From an uncultured Acidimicrobiales bacterium (GTDB lineage Bacteria > Actinomycetota > Acidimicrobiia > Acidimicrobiales > SHLQ01): a stretch of 41,876 nt of DNA. Below the pieces are notes generated by a model that saw only the letters and a program-made list of their open reading frames with translations, did no database searches and was not told the DNA's origin. The stretch is taken from positions 1-41,876 of the forward strand of contig CALKGG010000069.1 of NCBI GenBank assembly GCA_938084885.1. Reading direction: 5' to 3'. A program made the position numbers and the translations under genes. Every line of letters begins with the position of its first letter. Positions within the stretch are counted from its first letter, which is position 1. Of the stretch, positions 16,154 to 24,768 are shown piece by piece.

Positions 16154-17302
16154 TCACGGCGCCGATGATAGCTGAGAAAGTGCAGTGGTAGCTTCGGTGA
16201 TCGCTACGGACTCACCGACAGTACGTCCAAGCAATTTCTCGCTCAGAACGAACTCGGCAACGACGCTGAGACGGTCCTCGGCGTGCAGGCTCGCGAGTTG
16301 GGGCGATCGTTCGCATATCTCGCCGATCGTCGCGTTCGGAGTCCGCAGGCGCCACAGTTCTTCGAGCGCGAACTGTGCTGCGGTGTTGTGCGTATTGAAG
16401 TTCTGAGGCAACGAGCGAGGGGCTCCCCGGCCCGAGATCGTCTCGGTAACCGCAGGTTCGATGGTTCCCGCCAACGTGATCTGGTCGAAGATCTCAGACG
16501 CAAGGTCGATGGGCGCAACCACATGGGTCCCCGGATCTGGGGTCGGCTTCGGTGCTGGGGCTGGCGACGTTCGCTGAGGTGCTGGCACATCTGGGTAACG
16601 GGTTCGCAGCGCCTGCTGCGACGCGGCGAGCAGCGAGTCACCATTGATCCGTTTGATGAAATGGCAGGTGTTCTCGACGGCGTGATGTCGGCCGCCGGAA
16701 TCTAGAACTGCCATGTTCCAGCTCCAATCCTCGTAGCCAAAACCGCTGTCGAGGTCGTTGCGGGGGTAGGGCAGCTCGGTAAGGAGCTCTCGTCTGACGA
16801 AACTCAGCGCTGTCCACGCGTTGTGCAGACAGAACCGTGACCATCTGAAATCGGGGCTCTCGGAATCGATGTGGTGGAGCAGCGAGTGGTGATCGCCAAA
16901 GATGATGTTCACCTGCGGATGGAACACGTCGTAGATGCCCGACGGCTGCGACGTCGCAGCGGTATGGGCCAGGACCAGCCAATGCTCGCCCCAGAGGTCG
17001 TCTGCATCGAGGAACGCAAGCCAACTCGCAGCCGTATGGGCTGTTGCAGCGTTGCGTGCGGCCCCGAGGTCTCCCTCGTGCACGGTCACCGAGTCAATCA
17101 CCGTGTCGACCGTGCTGCGGTTCGTCCACCGCGCCGCGACGTTGGTGGTCGCGGCGTCTGGGGAGTCGAGAACGAGCAGCACGCTGGCCGAGAGACCAGC
17201 GGCGATAGCTCGCTGGACCGATCGCCATGCGCTGATGATCGACGGCTCTGCCGTCATGCCTTCTCGATGCAGGTTGACAACGGCGGTGATTGTCTGGCTC
17301 AC
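16154..17302 (-). CDS. GT2-like glycosyltransferase with Pro-rich linker and C-terminal helical domain
   Basis: A 382-residue protein beginning at GTG 17302, whose GTGA overlaps the TGA stop of the upstream dehydrogenase; the frame is open far upstream but that part is antisense shadow of the dehydrogenase. The N-terminal ~240 residues look like a GT-A fold: TITAVVNLHREG, HEGDLGAARNAATAHT, then the DxD-type WLAFLDADDLWG and a later GFGYEDWSWNMAVLD acidic motif. A Pro/Ala/Thr linker (around RTSPAPAPKPTPDPG) joins a C-terminal helical domain (about 300-382) of unknown type. The overlap shows translational coupling. Probable role: adding the residue activated by the upstream cytidylyltransferase. 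Donor and acceptor are not deducible. Confidence 0.78.
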   Translation of the reverse strand: MSQTITAVVNLHREGMTAEPSIISAWRSVQRAIAAGLSASVLLVLDSPDAATTNVAARWTNRSTVDTVIDSVTVHEGDLGAARNAATAHTAASWLAFLDADDLWGEHWLVLAHTAATSQPSGIYDVFHPQVNIIFGDHHSLLHHIDSESPDFRWSRFCLHNAWTALSFVRRELLTELPYPRNDLDSGFGYEDWSWNMAVLDSGGRHHAVENTCHFIKRINGDSLLAASQQALRTRYPDVPAPQRTSPAPAPKPTPDPGTHVVAPIDLASEIFDQITLAGTIEPAVTETISGRGAPRSLPQNFNTHNTAAQFALEELWRLRTPNATIGEICERSPQLASLHAEDRLSVVAEFVLSEKLLGRTVGESVAITEATTALSQLSSAP

Positions 17303-18246
17303 GAGCGTTCTTCGGTCGAATCGAGTGCGGTGATGAGGTTGTTGATTGCATGCACGTGGGTGCGATGGCACGCCTCGAACGTGTTGCTGGCGTTGTGGGC
17401 TCCAAGGATGAGGTTCGGTAGCTTCCTTAGACGCTCGTCCTCGAGGGGTTCGACCTCGTATACGTCGAGGGCAGCGCCGGCGAGGTGACCCGAATCGATT
17501 GCGTCGGCCACGGCGTCGCCGACCACGATGGGGCCCCGCCCAATGTTGATCAGCCACGACCCCCGCTTCATGCCCGAGATGAACGCTGCGTCGACCATTC
17601 CCCGGGTGGCGTTGTTGAGCGGAGCGCAGATCATCACCGCATCGGCGTCGGCGGCAAGGCTCGCAGCATCGCCGATCTCGACCCCGGTGCGTGCAGCCCA
17701 GTCCGCTGCCATTGGTGAGGGGTCGGCGCTGGTCACGGTCACGCCGAGAGCGAGGAGTTTCTCGGCGAGCGTGCTGCCAATATTGCCGAGGCCGATCACC
17801 GTTACCGTCAGTGCGTTCATCGATCGGCTGGTCTGCTTTGGCCAACCGCCCGAGCGGACGGTGCTGTCGATGGAGAAGATGTCGCGGACGAGGGCGAAGA
17901 GATACGCGAGCCCGAGCTCGGCGACTTCGTTGCCAAACATGCCGGGAGTGTTCGTGACCACAATGCCACGTTGGGCGGCGTTCTCCAGATCGATTGCGTC
18001 GAGCCCGATACCCCACTTCGAGATTGCTTGGAGCTCGGGAAGTTGGGCCATGACCTCGCTTGTGAAGTGATCATCTCCGGCGACGACACCGACGATGTTG
18101 TCCAAGGCTGCAACAAGTTCATCGCCGCGAAGTTCCTGCCCGGCAATGTGGGGCAACACCACGTCGAGTCCGGCATCGGCGAAGGTCTGCCGGTACCCCT
18201 CGATGTCGCGAATCAAATGAGTACAGGTGACAGCGACGCGTTTCAT
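17299..18246 (-). CDS. D-isomer-specific 2-hydroxyacid dehydrogenase
   Basis: A 315-residue member of the phosphoglycerate dehydrogenase-like family. The NAD-binding Rossmann motif VIGLGNIGS spans about 150-158. Active-site residues are R237 in NIGRGP, the acidic pair in DVYEVEP (264-266) and H284 in GAHNAS. The catalytic-domain ISKWGIGLDAID segment is also typical. The first ~90 residues form the substrate domain. There is no C-terminal ACT domain, so it is not a standard regulated serine-biosynthetic SerA. Its position 9 bp after a cytidylyltransferase gene and overlapping a glycosyltransferase start argues for a role in making or trimming a sugar-acid or glycerate-like precursor of a surface glycan rather than in serine synthesis; this is inference from context. 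Confidence 0.87.
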   Translation of the reverse strand: MKRVAVTCTHLIRDIEGYRQTFADAGLDVVLPHIAGQELRGDELVAALDNIVGVVAGDDHFTSEVMAQLPELQAISKWGIGLDAIDLENAAQRGIVVTNTPGMFGNEVAELGLAYLFALVRDIFSIDSTVRSGGWPKQTSRSMNALTVTVIGLGNIGSTLAEKLLALGVTVTSADPSPMAADWAARTGVEIGDAASLAADADAVMICAPLNNATRGMVDAAFISGMKRGSWLINIGRGPIVVGDAVADAIDSGHLAGAALDVYEVEPLEDERLRKLPNLILGAHNASNTFEACHRTHVHAINNLITALDSTEERS

Positions 18247-18255
18247 GGGGCCGTT

Positions 18256-18936
18256 CTACTCCCCGGCCGCGTCTGGGTTGCGCATCTTCCACACGGATTC
18301 GGCAATGATGAAATCGCTTTCCTCATCGATGTCGAGCGAGTCGGTCGGGTCGGTTTCGATCATCCTTGGCGTCGATCCAATGCGCGAACCCGTCGAGGTG
18401 ATCAGCTCGCGTGAGAACACGAACGCACACGAGTTTTCGATGAACAACGGTGGAAGGTCTTGCGTTCTAAGGAGTACGTTTGGGTCATGGTTTAGGGGCT
18501 CGGTATGTGCATCCCACAGGCGCTGTTGGAGGCGAGTGACCGTGAACACCGAATCGCATGCTTCGTCTCGGAACACGCGAAGTGCTTCCTCGATCGAGGC
18601 GACCGGCAGGAGCGGGTTCGTCGAATGGGTTTGCACGATCGTGTCGGCGTTGGTGAAGGCGAGGGCGTGCTCGATGATGCGGTTCATCGGGATCTCGCCG
18701 GCGCGCAACGCTTCGGGTCGCTCGACGATGACGACGCTCGGGAAGTGCTCGGTGGCTTGTTCGATGATGATCGGGCTGTCGGTATCGATGAGTACTTCGT
18801 CGATCGATGGGCACCGAAGTAGCGTTCCAATGATGTGGTGAAACAGCGGGGCGTCGCCGAACATCCGATAGTTCTTGCCAGGGACCCGTTCGCTCGAATG
18901 ACGCATTGGAACCAAGGCGGCGATCTTGTTGGACAT
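18256..18936 (-). CDS. CMP-sugar-acid type cytidylyltransferase (NeuA/PtmB-like)
   Basis: A 226-residue protein from the ATG at 18936 (MSNKIAALVP); the upstream extension in the long frame is not family-like. The nucleotide-binding motif VPMRHSSERVPGKNYR (residues 9-24) matches the acylneuraminate cytidylyltransferase family, in the variant with MRH..SER instead of AR.GSKR. Further family features are VLIDTDS, VERPEALR, the substrate loop VQTHSTNPLLP and the C-terminal TDSLDIDEESDF metal-ligand region. These enzymes activate sialic, legionaminic, pseudaminic or similar keto-acids with CTP. No NeuB-like synthase is in the window, so the substrate is open. It is the first gene of the five-gene operon and has a leaderless-type start. 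Confidence 0.87.
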   Translation of the reverse strand: MSNKIAALVPMRHSSERVPGKNYRMFGDAPLFHHIIGTLLRCPSIDEVLIDTDSPIIIEQATEHFPSVVIVERPEALRAGEIPMNRIIEHALAFTNADTIVQTHSTNPLLPVASIEEALRVFRDEACDSVFTVTRLQQRLWDAHTEPLNHDPNVLLRTQDLPPLFIENSCAFVFSRELITSTGSRIGSTPRMIETDPTDSLDIDEESDFIIAESVWKMRNPDAAGE

Positions 18937-18942
18937 GGCGAC

Positions 18943-18948
18943 AGGGTA
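18943..18948 (-). promoter_or_regulatory. -10-like TACCCT, leaderless start of the glycan operon
   Basis: On the minus strand TACCCT is followed by 6 nt and then ATG (18936). It mirrors the identical box and spacing of the divergent plus-strand gene. No Shine-Dalgarno is present. Confidence 0.5.
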
Positions 18949-18998
18949 GTTGGATGCGGCAGGCGTGATCGCGTCTCTGCCAACGCAACCACGCTCGC

Positions 18999-19004
18999 TA
19001 CCCT
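18999..19004 (+). promoter_or_regulatory. -10-like TACCCT, leaderless start of the GGCT-like gene
   Basis: TACCCT, then 6 nt (GTGCAC), then ATG at 19011. It is the divergent twin of the 18943-18948 box; the two boxes are 50 bp apart. Confidence 0.5.
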
Positions 19005-19010
19005 GTGCAC

Positions 19011-19469
19011 ATGACGCTGGTGAAACTCTTTGTCTACGGAACCCTTCGAACACCGGCAGGCGCAAAGGACTCTGCGGAGCCTGACACGCGCAACCATCTC
19101 CGGATCGCGAACGAGATTCGCTCGTCGGAGCCAGCGCTGCTCCATGGCGCCCAACTGCTCTCGTTTATCCACTACCCCGGCATTGTCTCGGGCGAGGCAA
19201 CCGTGACGGGCGAGTTGTTCGAACTCACCGAAGAGGGCCTCGAGATTTGCGATGGCATCGAGTCGCACCCGGACTTCTTCTGGCGAACCGAAGTGTCGGT
19301 GCAGGCCTCGATCAGTAGCGAAGTGACCGCGTGGGTGTATTGGGCCCCCGACACCATGGTCGACTCCGGAACGCCAATCGCTTCAGGAGATTGGTTTGAT
19401 CGGGATCGTTCGGTCAGCGATGGCCGCACGCTCGAGAGTGCGTTGGCCGAGGACCGCGCCAAGTACTGA
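19011..19469 (+). CDS. Gamma-glutamylcyclotransferase-like protein
   Basis: A 152-residue protein with the GGCT-fold signature FVYGTLR at residues 7-13, which forms the substrate cavity, and a candidate catalytic Glu at about E84 in ICDGIESHPDFFWR, followed by the usual aromatic/Arg pattern. Family members cyclise gamma-glutamyl amines or peptides to 5-oxoproline, but many bacterial relatives have unknown substrates. The ATG at 19011 is preferred over the GTG at 19005 because it lies 6 nt after a -10-like box. The gene is divergent from the glycan operon and upstream of icd, with no obvious functional link to either. Confidence 0.75.
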   Translation: MTLVKLFVYGTLRTPAGAKDSAEPDTRNHLRIANEIRSSEPALLHGAQLLSFIHYPGIVSGEATVTGELFELTEEGLEICDGIESHPDFFWRTEVSVQASISSEVTAWVYWAPDTMVDSGTPIASGDWFDRDRSVSDGRTLESALAEDRAKY

Positions 19470-19603
19470 ACAGGTGCGAACTCGTTGACAGAATCGTGAG
19501 CACTGGGCGCAGGGGTCGGTAGCCTCAGAGTCGGCCGTTGGCGCAAAGTTCTCAGCCCAGGCCCCTTCCGAGACCCGATTTCAAAGAAAAGGCGTTCGCA
19601 CAC

Positions 19604-21829
<2,226 letters not shown>

Positions 21830-21923
21830 CCCAGGTTCGTGCTGGCCAGCGCAGGCTGACCCGTCCTCCTTGGGGATGACCTCGATCGTCCACAAGGCGG
21901 ATTACGCAGAACGTCCTGTGCGG

Positions 21924-21929
21924 TACGGT
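21924..21929 (+). promoter_or_regulatory. -10-like TACGGT before the histidine kinase gene
   Basis: TACGGT ends 5 nt before the ATG at 21935, and no ribosome site is present, consistent with leaderless transcription. Part of the TANNNT-plus-start pattern seen at several genes in the window. Confidence 0.4.
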
Positions 21930-21934
21930 CAGGT

Positions 21935-23137
21935 ATGGACTGGCAACAGCGCGTACATACCTGGACGAGCAAGAACTCCCGTCTTGTTGGGATTGTGCTC
22001 GTGCTGTTCTTTGGCATCGGGAGCACGATCGCGCTGATCTCGATCCCCATCAGTGGGAGCGAGCAACCGGCCGACTGGCTGGCATTCGCCCTCATCTGGG
22101 CGGTGGCAATCTGCGCGTACTGGAATCGTACGTATCCGCTGCAAGCACTGCTTGGCGCCGTGACGTTCATGGCTGTGTACTGGATTAGTGACTACCCCGG
22201 TGGCACCGAACCAGCAGCGTGGCTGCTGTTCTATAGCGCGACCCGACACGGCGGTGACGACCGTCGACGAGTGTGGCGGACCGTTGCGGTTGGGCTTGGG
22301 ATCATCACCATCGTTGCGACCATCGGCGTCATCGTGTCGACCGAAGACCTTCCCGCTCTTGCCATCCTTGGCCTATTCGTCCTTCACGGAACCTTCGCCG
22401 CGATCGGCGAAGCGTTCTATCAACGGAGCCGCTACGTCGAACAGCTCGAACAGCGCGCCGCCGACCTCGAAGCCGACCTCGAAAACAAGGCAGCACTCGC
22501 TGCTGTCGAGGAGCGCACCCGTATTGCACGCGAGATGCACGACATCATTGCGCACGGCATGAGCACTGTCGTCGTTCAAGCCCAAGCTGCGCAAAGCGTT
22601 GTCGACACCAACCCCGACAAGGTTCGCGAAGTACTCGAGACAATCGAAAATATTGGCCGATCGTCGGTCGACGAGATGCGCCGAATGTTGGGCGTGCTTC
22701 GAAGTAACGCGAACGAAGTGGAGCTCGAACCTCAGCCGGGGTTTGCACTGCTCGAAGAGTTGCGGTCACAGGTCGACGTTGCCGGCGTCGACGTCGATCT
22801 GATGGTCGTTGGTGACCTCACGATGTTGCCGCCGGGCATTGAACTGACCGGCTACCGGATTGTGCAAGAGGCATTGACGAACGTACTGCGTCACGCTGGC
22901 CGCCCGGTACAGGTCACTGCGCGGATCGACTGCGGGGATCGCGAACTGGCCATCACCGTCACCGACAATGGTCTCGGCGCTGCCGCACCAGTAGAAAGGG
23001 CGGGAAGCGGCCACGGGCTGCGAGGAATGCGCGAACGGGTCGACATCTACAACGGCACCTTCCAATCCGGCCCGAAGCCGGGCGGCGGATTCGAAGTGCA
23101 CGCGAAGCTGCCGCTTCCAGCAAAGGTGTCCGCATGA
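21935..23137 (+). CDS. Sensor histidine kinase, NarX/LiaS (HisKA_3) type
   Basis: A 400-residue membrane kinase. The N-terminal ~155 residues hold about five hydrophobic segments (roughly 18-38, 47-62, 68-86, 117-134, 140-158) with no sizeable extracellular domain, so it probably senses within the membrane. A coiled coil (about 163-190, Glu/Ala/Leu-rich) leads to the dimerisation/phosphoacceptor helix REMHDIIAHGMS with H202. The HATPase_c domain has the N box QEALTNVLRHAG, DNGLG and the GSGHGLRGMRERV glycine motif. It phosphorylates the response regulator encoded immediately downstream; the stop and next start overlap by 4 bp (ATGA). Similar intramembrane kinases pair with ABC transporters in envelope-stress or peptide-resistance modules, and one follows here. 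Confidence 0.92.
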   Translation: MDWQQRVHTWTSKNSRLVGIVLVLFFGIGSTIALISIPISGSEQPADWLAFALIWAVAICAYWNRTYPLQALLGAVTFMAVYWISDYPGGTEPAAWLLFYSATRHGGDDRRRVWRTVAVGLGIITIVATIGVIVSTEDLPALAILGLFVLHGTFAAIGEAFYQRSRYVEQLEQRAADLEADLENKAALAAVEERTRIAREMHDIIAHGMSTVVVQAQAAQSVVDTNPDKVREVLETIENIGRSSVDEMRRMLGVLRSNANEVELEPQPGFALLEELRSQVDVAGVDVDLMVVGDLTMLPPGIELTGYRIVQEALTNVLRHAGRPVQVTARIDCGDRELAITVTDNGLGAAAPVERAGSGHGLRGMRERVDIYNGTFQSGPKPGGGFEVHAKLPLPAKVSA

Positions 23138-23802
23138 TTCGCGTATGCATCGTCGATGACCAACAGCTGATGCGCACCGGGTTCGAGATGATCCTCGATG
23201 CCCAAGACGACATGGAGGTGGTTGCGATGGCCTCCAACGGTCGCGAAGGTCTTGAACGTGTTCGCCAAGCTCGGCCTCATGTGGTGTTGATGGATATCCG
23301 GATGCCCGAGATGGACGGGCTTGAAGCAACTCGACACATTGCCGACGATGACGACCTTTCTAGCCGAGTGCTGATACTCACCACATTCGATCTCGACTCG
23401 TATGTGTATGACGCCATCCGAGCCGGCGCGAGCGGGTTCCTTTTGAAGGACTGCCCCGCCGACGAACTACTGCGGGCCATTCGCCTCATCGCAAACGGCG
23501 AGGCGCTACTCGCCCCGTCGGTAACCCGGACGCTCATTGAAGAGTTCGCTCGGCACGCTCCCGATCAGCCAGTCGCTGCATCGCGGGCCGTCGAGTCGCT
23601 CACTGCGCGCGAAACCGAGGTGTGGCAGCTGATGGCCCGTGGACTATCGAACCAAGAGATTGCCGATGCGCTGATCCTCGGAGAGACGACGGTCAAAACG
23701 CACGTCAGTCGAGTCCTCATGAAGCTTGGGGTACGCGATCGGGTGCAGGCCGTTGTCGCCGCATACGAAAACGGTGTCATCCGTCCGGGCGACACAGGGT
23801 AG
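23134..23802 (+). CDS. NarL/LuxR-family response regulator
   Basis: A 222-residue regulator. The receiver domain (1-120) has the acidic pocket VDD at residues 8-9, the phosphoacceptor D54 in VVLMDIRMPEMDG, the Thr switch in LILTTF, and the conserved Lys in FLLKD. The LuxR-type helix-turn-helix (about 155-215) shows LTARETEVWQLMARGLSNQEIA and TVKTHVSRVLMKLGVRDR. It is the partner of the kinase with which it overlaps by 4 bp. Target genes are not shown by the sequence; the ABC transporter 113 bp downstream is a natural candidate. Confidence 0.95.
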   Translation: MIRVCIVDDQQLMRTGFEMILDAQDDMEVVAMASNGREGLERVRQARPHVVLMDIRMPEMDGLEATRHIADDDDLSSRVLILTTFDLDSYVYDAIRAGASGFLLKDCPADELLRAIRLIANGEALLAPSVTRTLIEEFARHAPDQPVAASRAVESLTARETEVWQLMARGLSNQEIADALILGETTVKTHVSRVLMKLGVRDRVQAVVAAYENGVIRPGDTG

Positions 23803-23903
23803 CGGCCGTCATCAGTAGGGATGACGACAACGTTCGGTCGAAACATCCGAGCGGGGGATGGGTGATCATCCTTGGTCCTGACGACCTGAGATGAGCCCGT
23901 CTT

Positions 23904-23909
23904 TACCGT
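23904..23909 (+). promoter_or_regulatory. -10-like TACCGT before the ABC ATPase gene
   Basis: TACCGT is followed by 6 nt (TGAGGC) and ATG at 23916. The GAGG lies too close to the ATG to work as a normal ribosome site, so a leaderless start is plausible. Confidence 0.4.
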
Positions 23910-23915
23910 TGAGGC

Positions 23916-24716
23916 ATGAACCTTTCACTGAATAGACGACCAGCAACATCGGCAACCAACTCCGCCCACGGCAGTGGCACTGCAGCTGCATCTGGTGCTG
24001 CAGCAACAGCCCACGGAGCGACCAAAATTTATGGCGATGGCGACACCCAAGTTGTGGCACTCAACAGTGTCGACGTGGAGTTTGATGCCGGGAAATTCAC
24101 GGCGATCATGGGGCCCTCTGGTTCGGGAAAGTCGACGCTCATGCATTGCATGGCGGGCCTCGACCGGCTGACCAGCGGCCAAGCGATCGTCGGCGGAACA
24201 ACCATCACCGAATCGAACGAGAAGGAGCTCACGCAGCTTCGCCGCGACCGTCTCGGCTTCATCTTTCAAGCGTTCAATCTGGTGCCGACCCTCTCGGCAG
24301 AGGAAAACATCACGCTTCCGGCCGCACTTGCCGGACGCAAGATCGACGCCGACTGGCTCGACCAAGTGGTCGCCGCTGTTGGCTTAGCCGACCGCCTCGG
24401 GCATCGCCCGAGCGAACTCTCCGGTGGACAGCAGCAACGCGTTGCCGTTGCTCGTGCGCTGGCGGGTCGGCCCGAGCTGATCTTCGCCGACGAACCAACC
24501 GGGAACCTCGATAGCACGACCGGTGCGGAGATCCTTGAGTTCATGCGCCAAGCCGTGCGTGAGTTCAACCAGACGATCGTGATGGTCACCCACGACCCGG
24601 TCGCTGCCAGCTATTCGGATCGCGTGCTGTTTCTCGCCGACGGTGACGTCGTGGGCGAACTGTTTGATCCAACGCCCGATCTCATCCTTGACCAAATGCG
24701 CGCCATCAGCGCATAA
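23916..24716 (+). CDS. MacB/LolD-type ABC transporter ATP-binding protein
   Basis: A 266-residue ATPase. The first ~32 residues are an Ala/Gly/Ser/Thr-rich extension not usual for the family; an internal start is possible but none is obvious. Walker A GPSGSGKST is at 66-74, the Q-loop in FIFQAFNLVP, signature LSGGQQQR at 168-175, Walker B with catalytic Glu LIFADEPTGNLDS at 188-200 and the H-loop MVTHDP. NLVPTLSAEENITLP is typical of the MacB/LolD/FtsE group that energises FtsX-like permeases by mechanotransmission. Its partner permease starts 52 bp downstream. The preceding two-component genes make a Lia/Bce-like sensing and transport cassette. Confidence 0.92.
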   Translation: MNLSLNRRPATSATNSAHGSGTAAASGAAATAHGATKIYGDGDTQVVALNSVDVEFDAGKFTAIMGPSGSGKSTLMHCMAGLDRLTSGQAIVGGTTITESNEKELTQLRRDRLGFIFQAFNLVPTLSAEENITLPAALAGRKIDADWLDQVVAAVGLADRLGHRPSELSGGQQQRVAVARALAGRPELIFADEPTGNLDSTTGAEILEFMRQAVREFNQTIVMVTHDPVAASYSDRVLFLADGDVVGELFDPTPDLILDQMRAISA

Positions 24717-24768
24717 CCGCCGTTCACCTACCTCATCACCTCACGCCATCACCTCAGGAGACCTCATC

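Noticed and set aside
17303-18016. N-terminal part of a 620-residue open frame read together with the glycosyltransferase
   Set aside because: It is an Arg/His-rich out-of-frame shadow of the D-2-hydroxyacid dehydrogenase on the same strand. The glycosyltransferase starts at GTG 17302, overlapping the dehydrogenase stop.
22766-23329. Minus-strand frame of 187 residues across the kinase/regulator junction
   Set aside because: It is a shadow of two well-supported plus-strand genes joined by an ATGA overlap.
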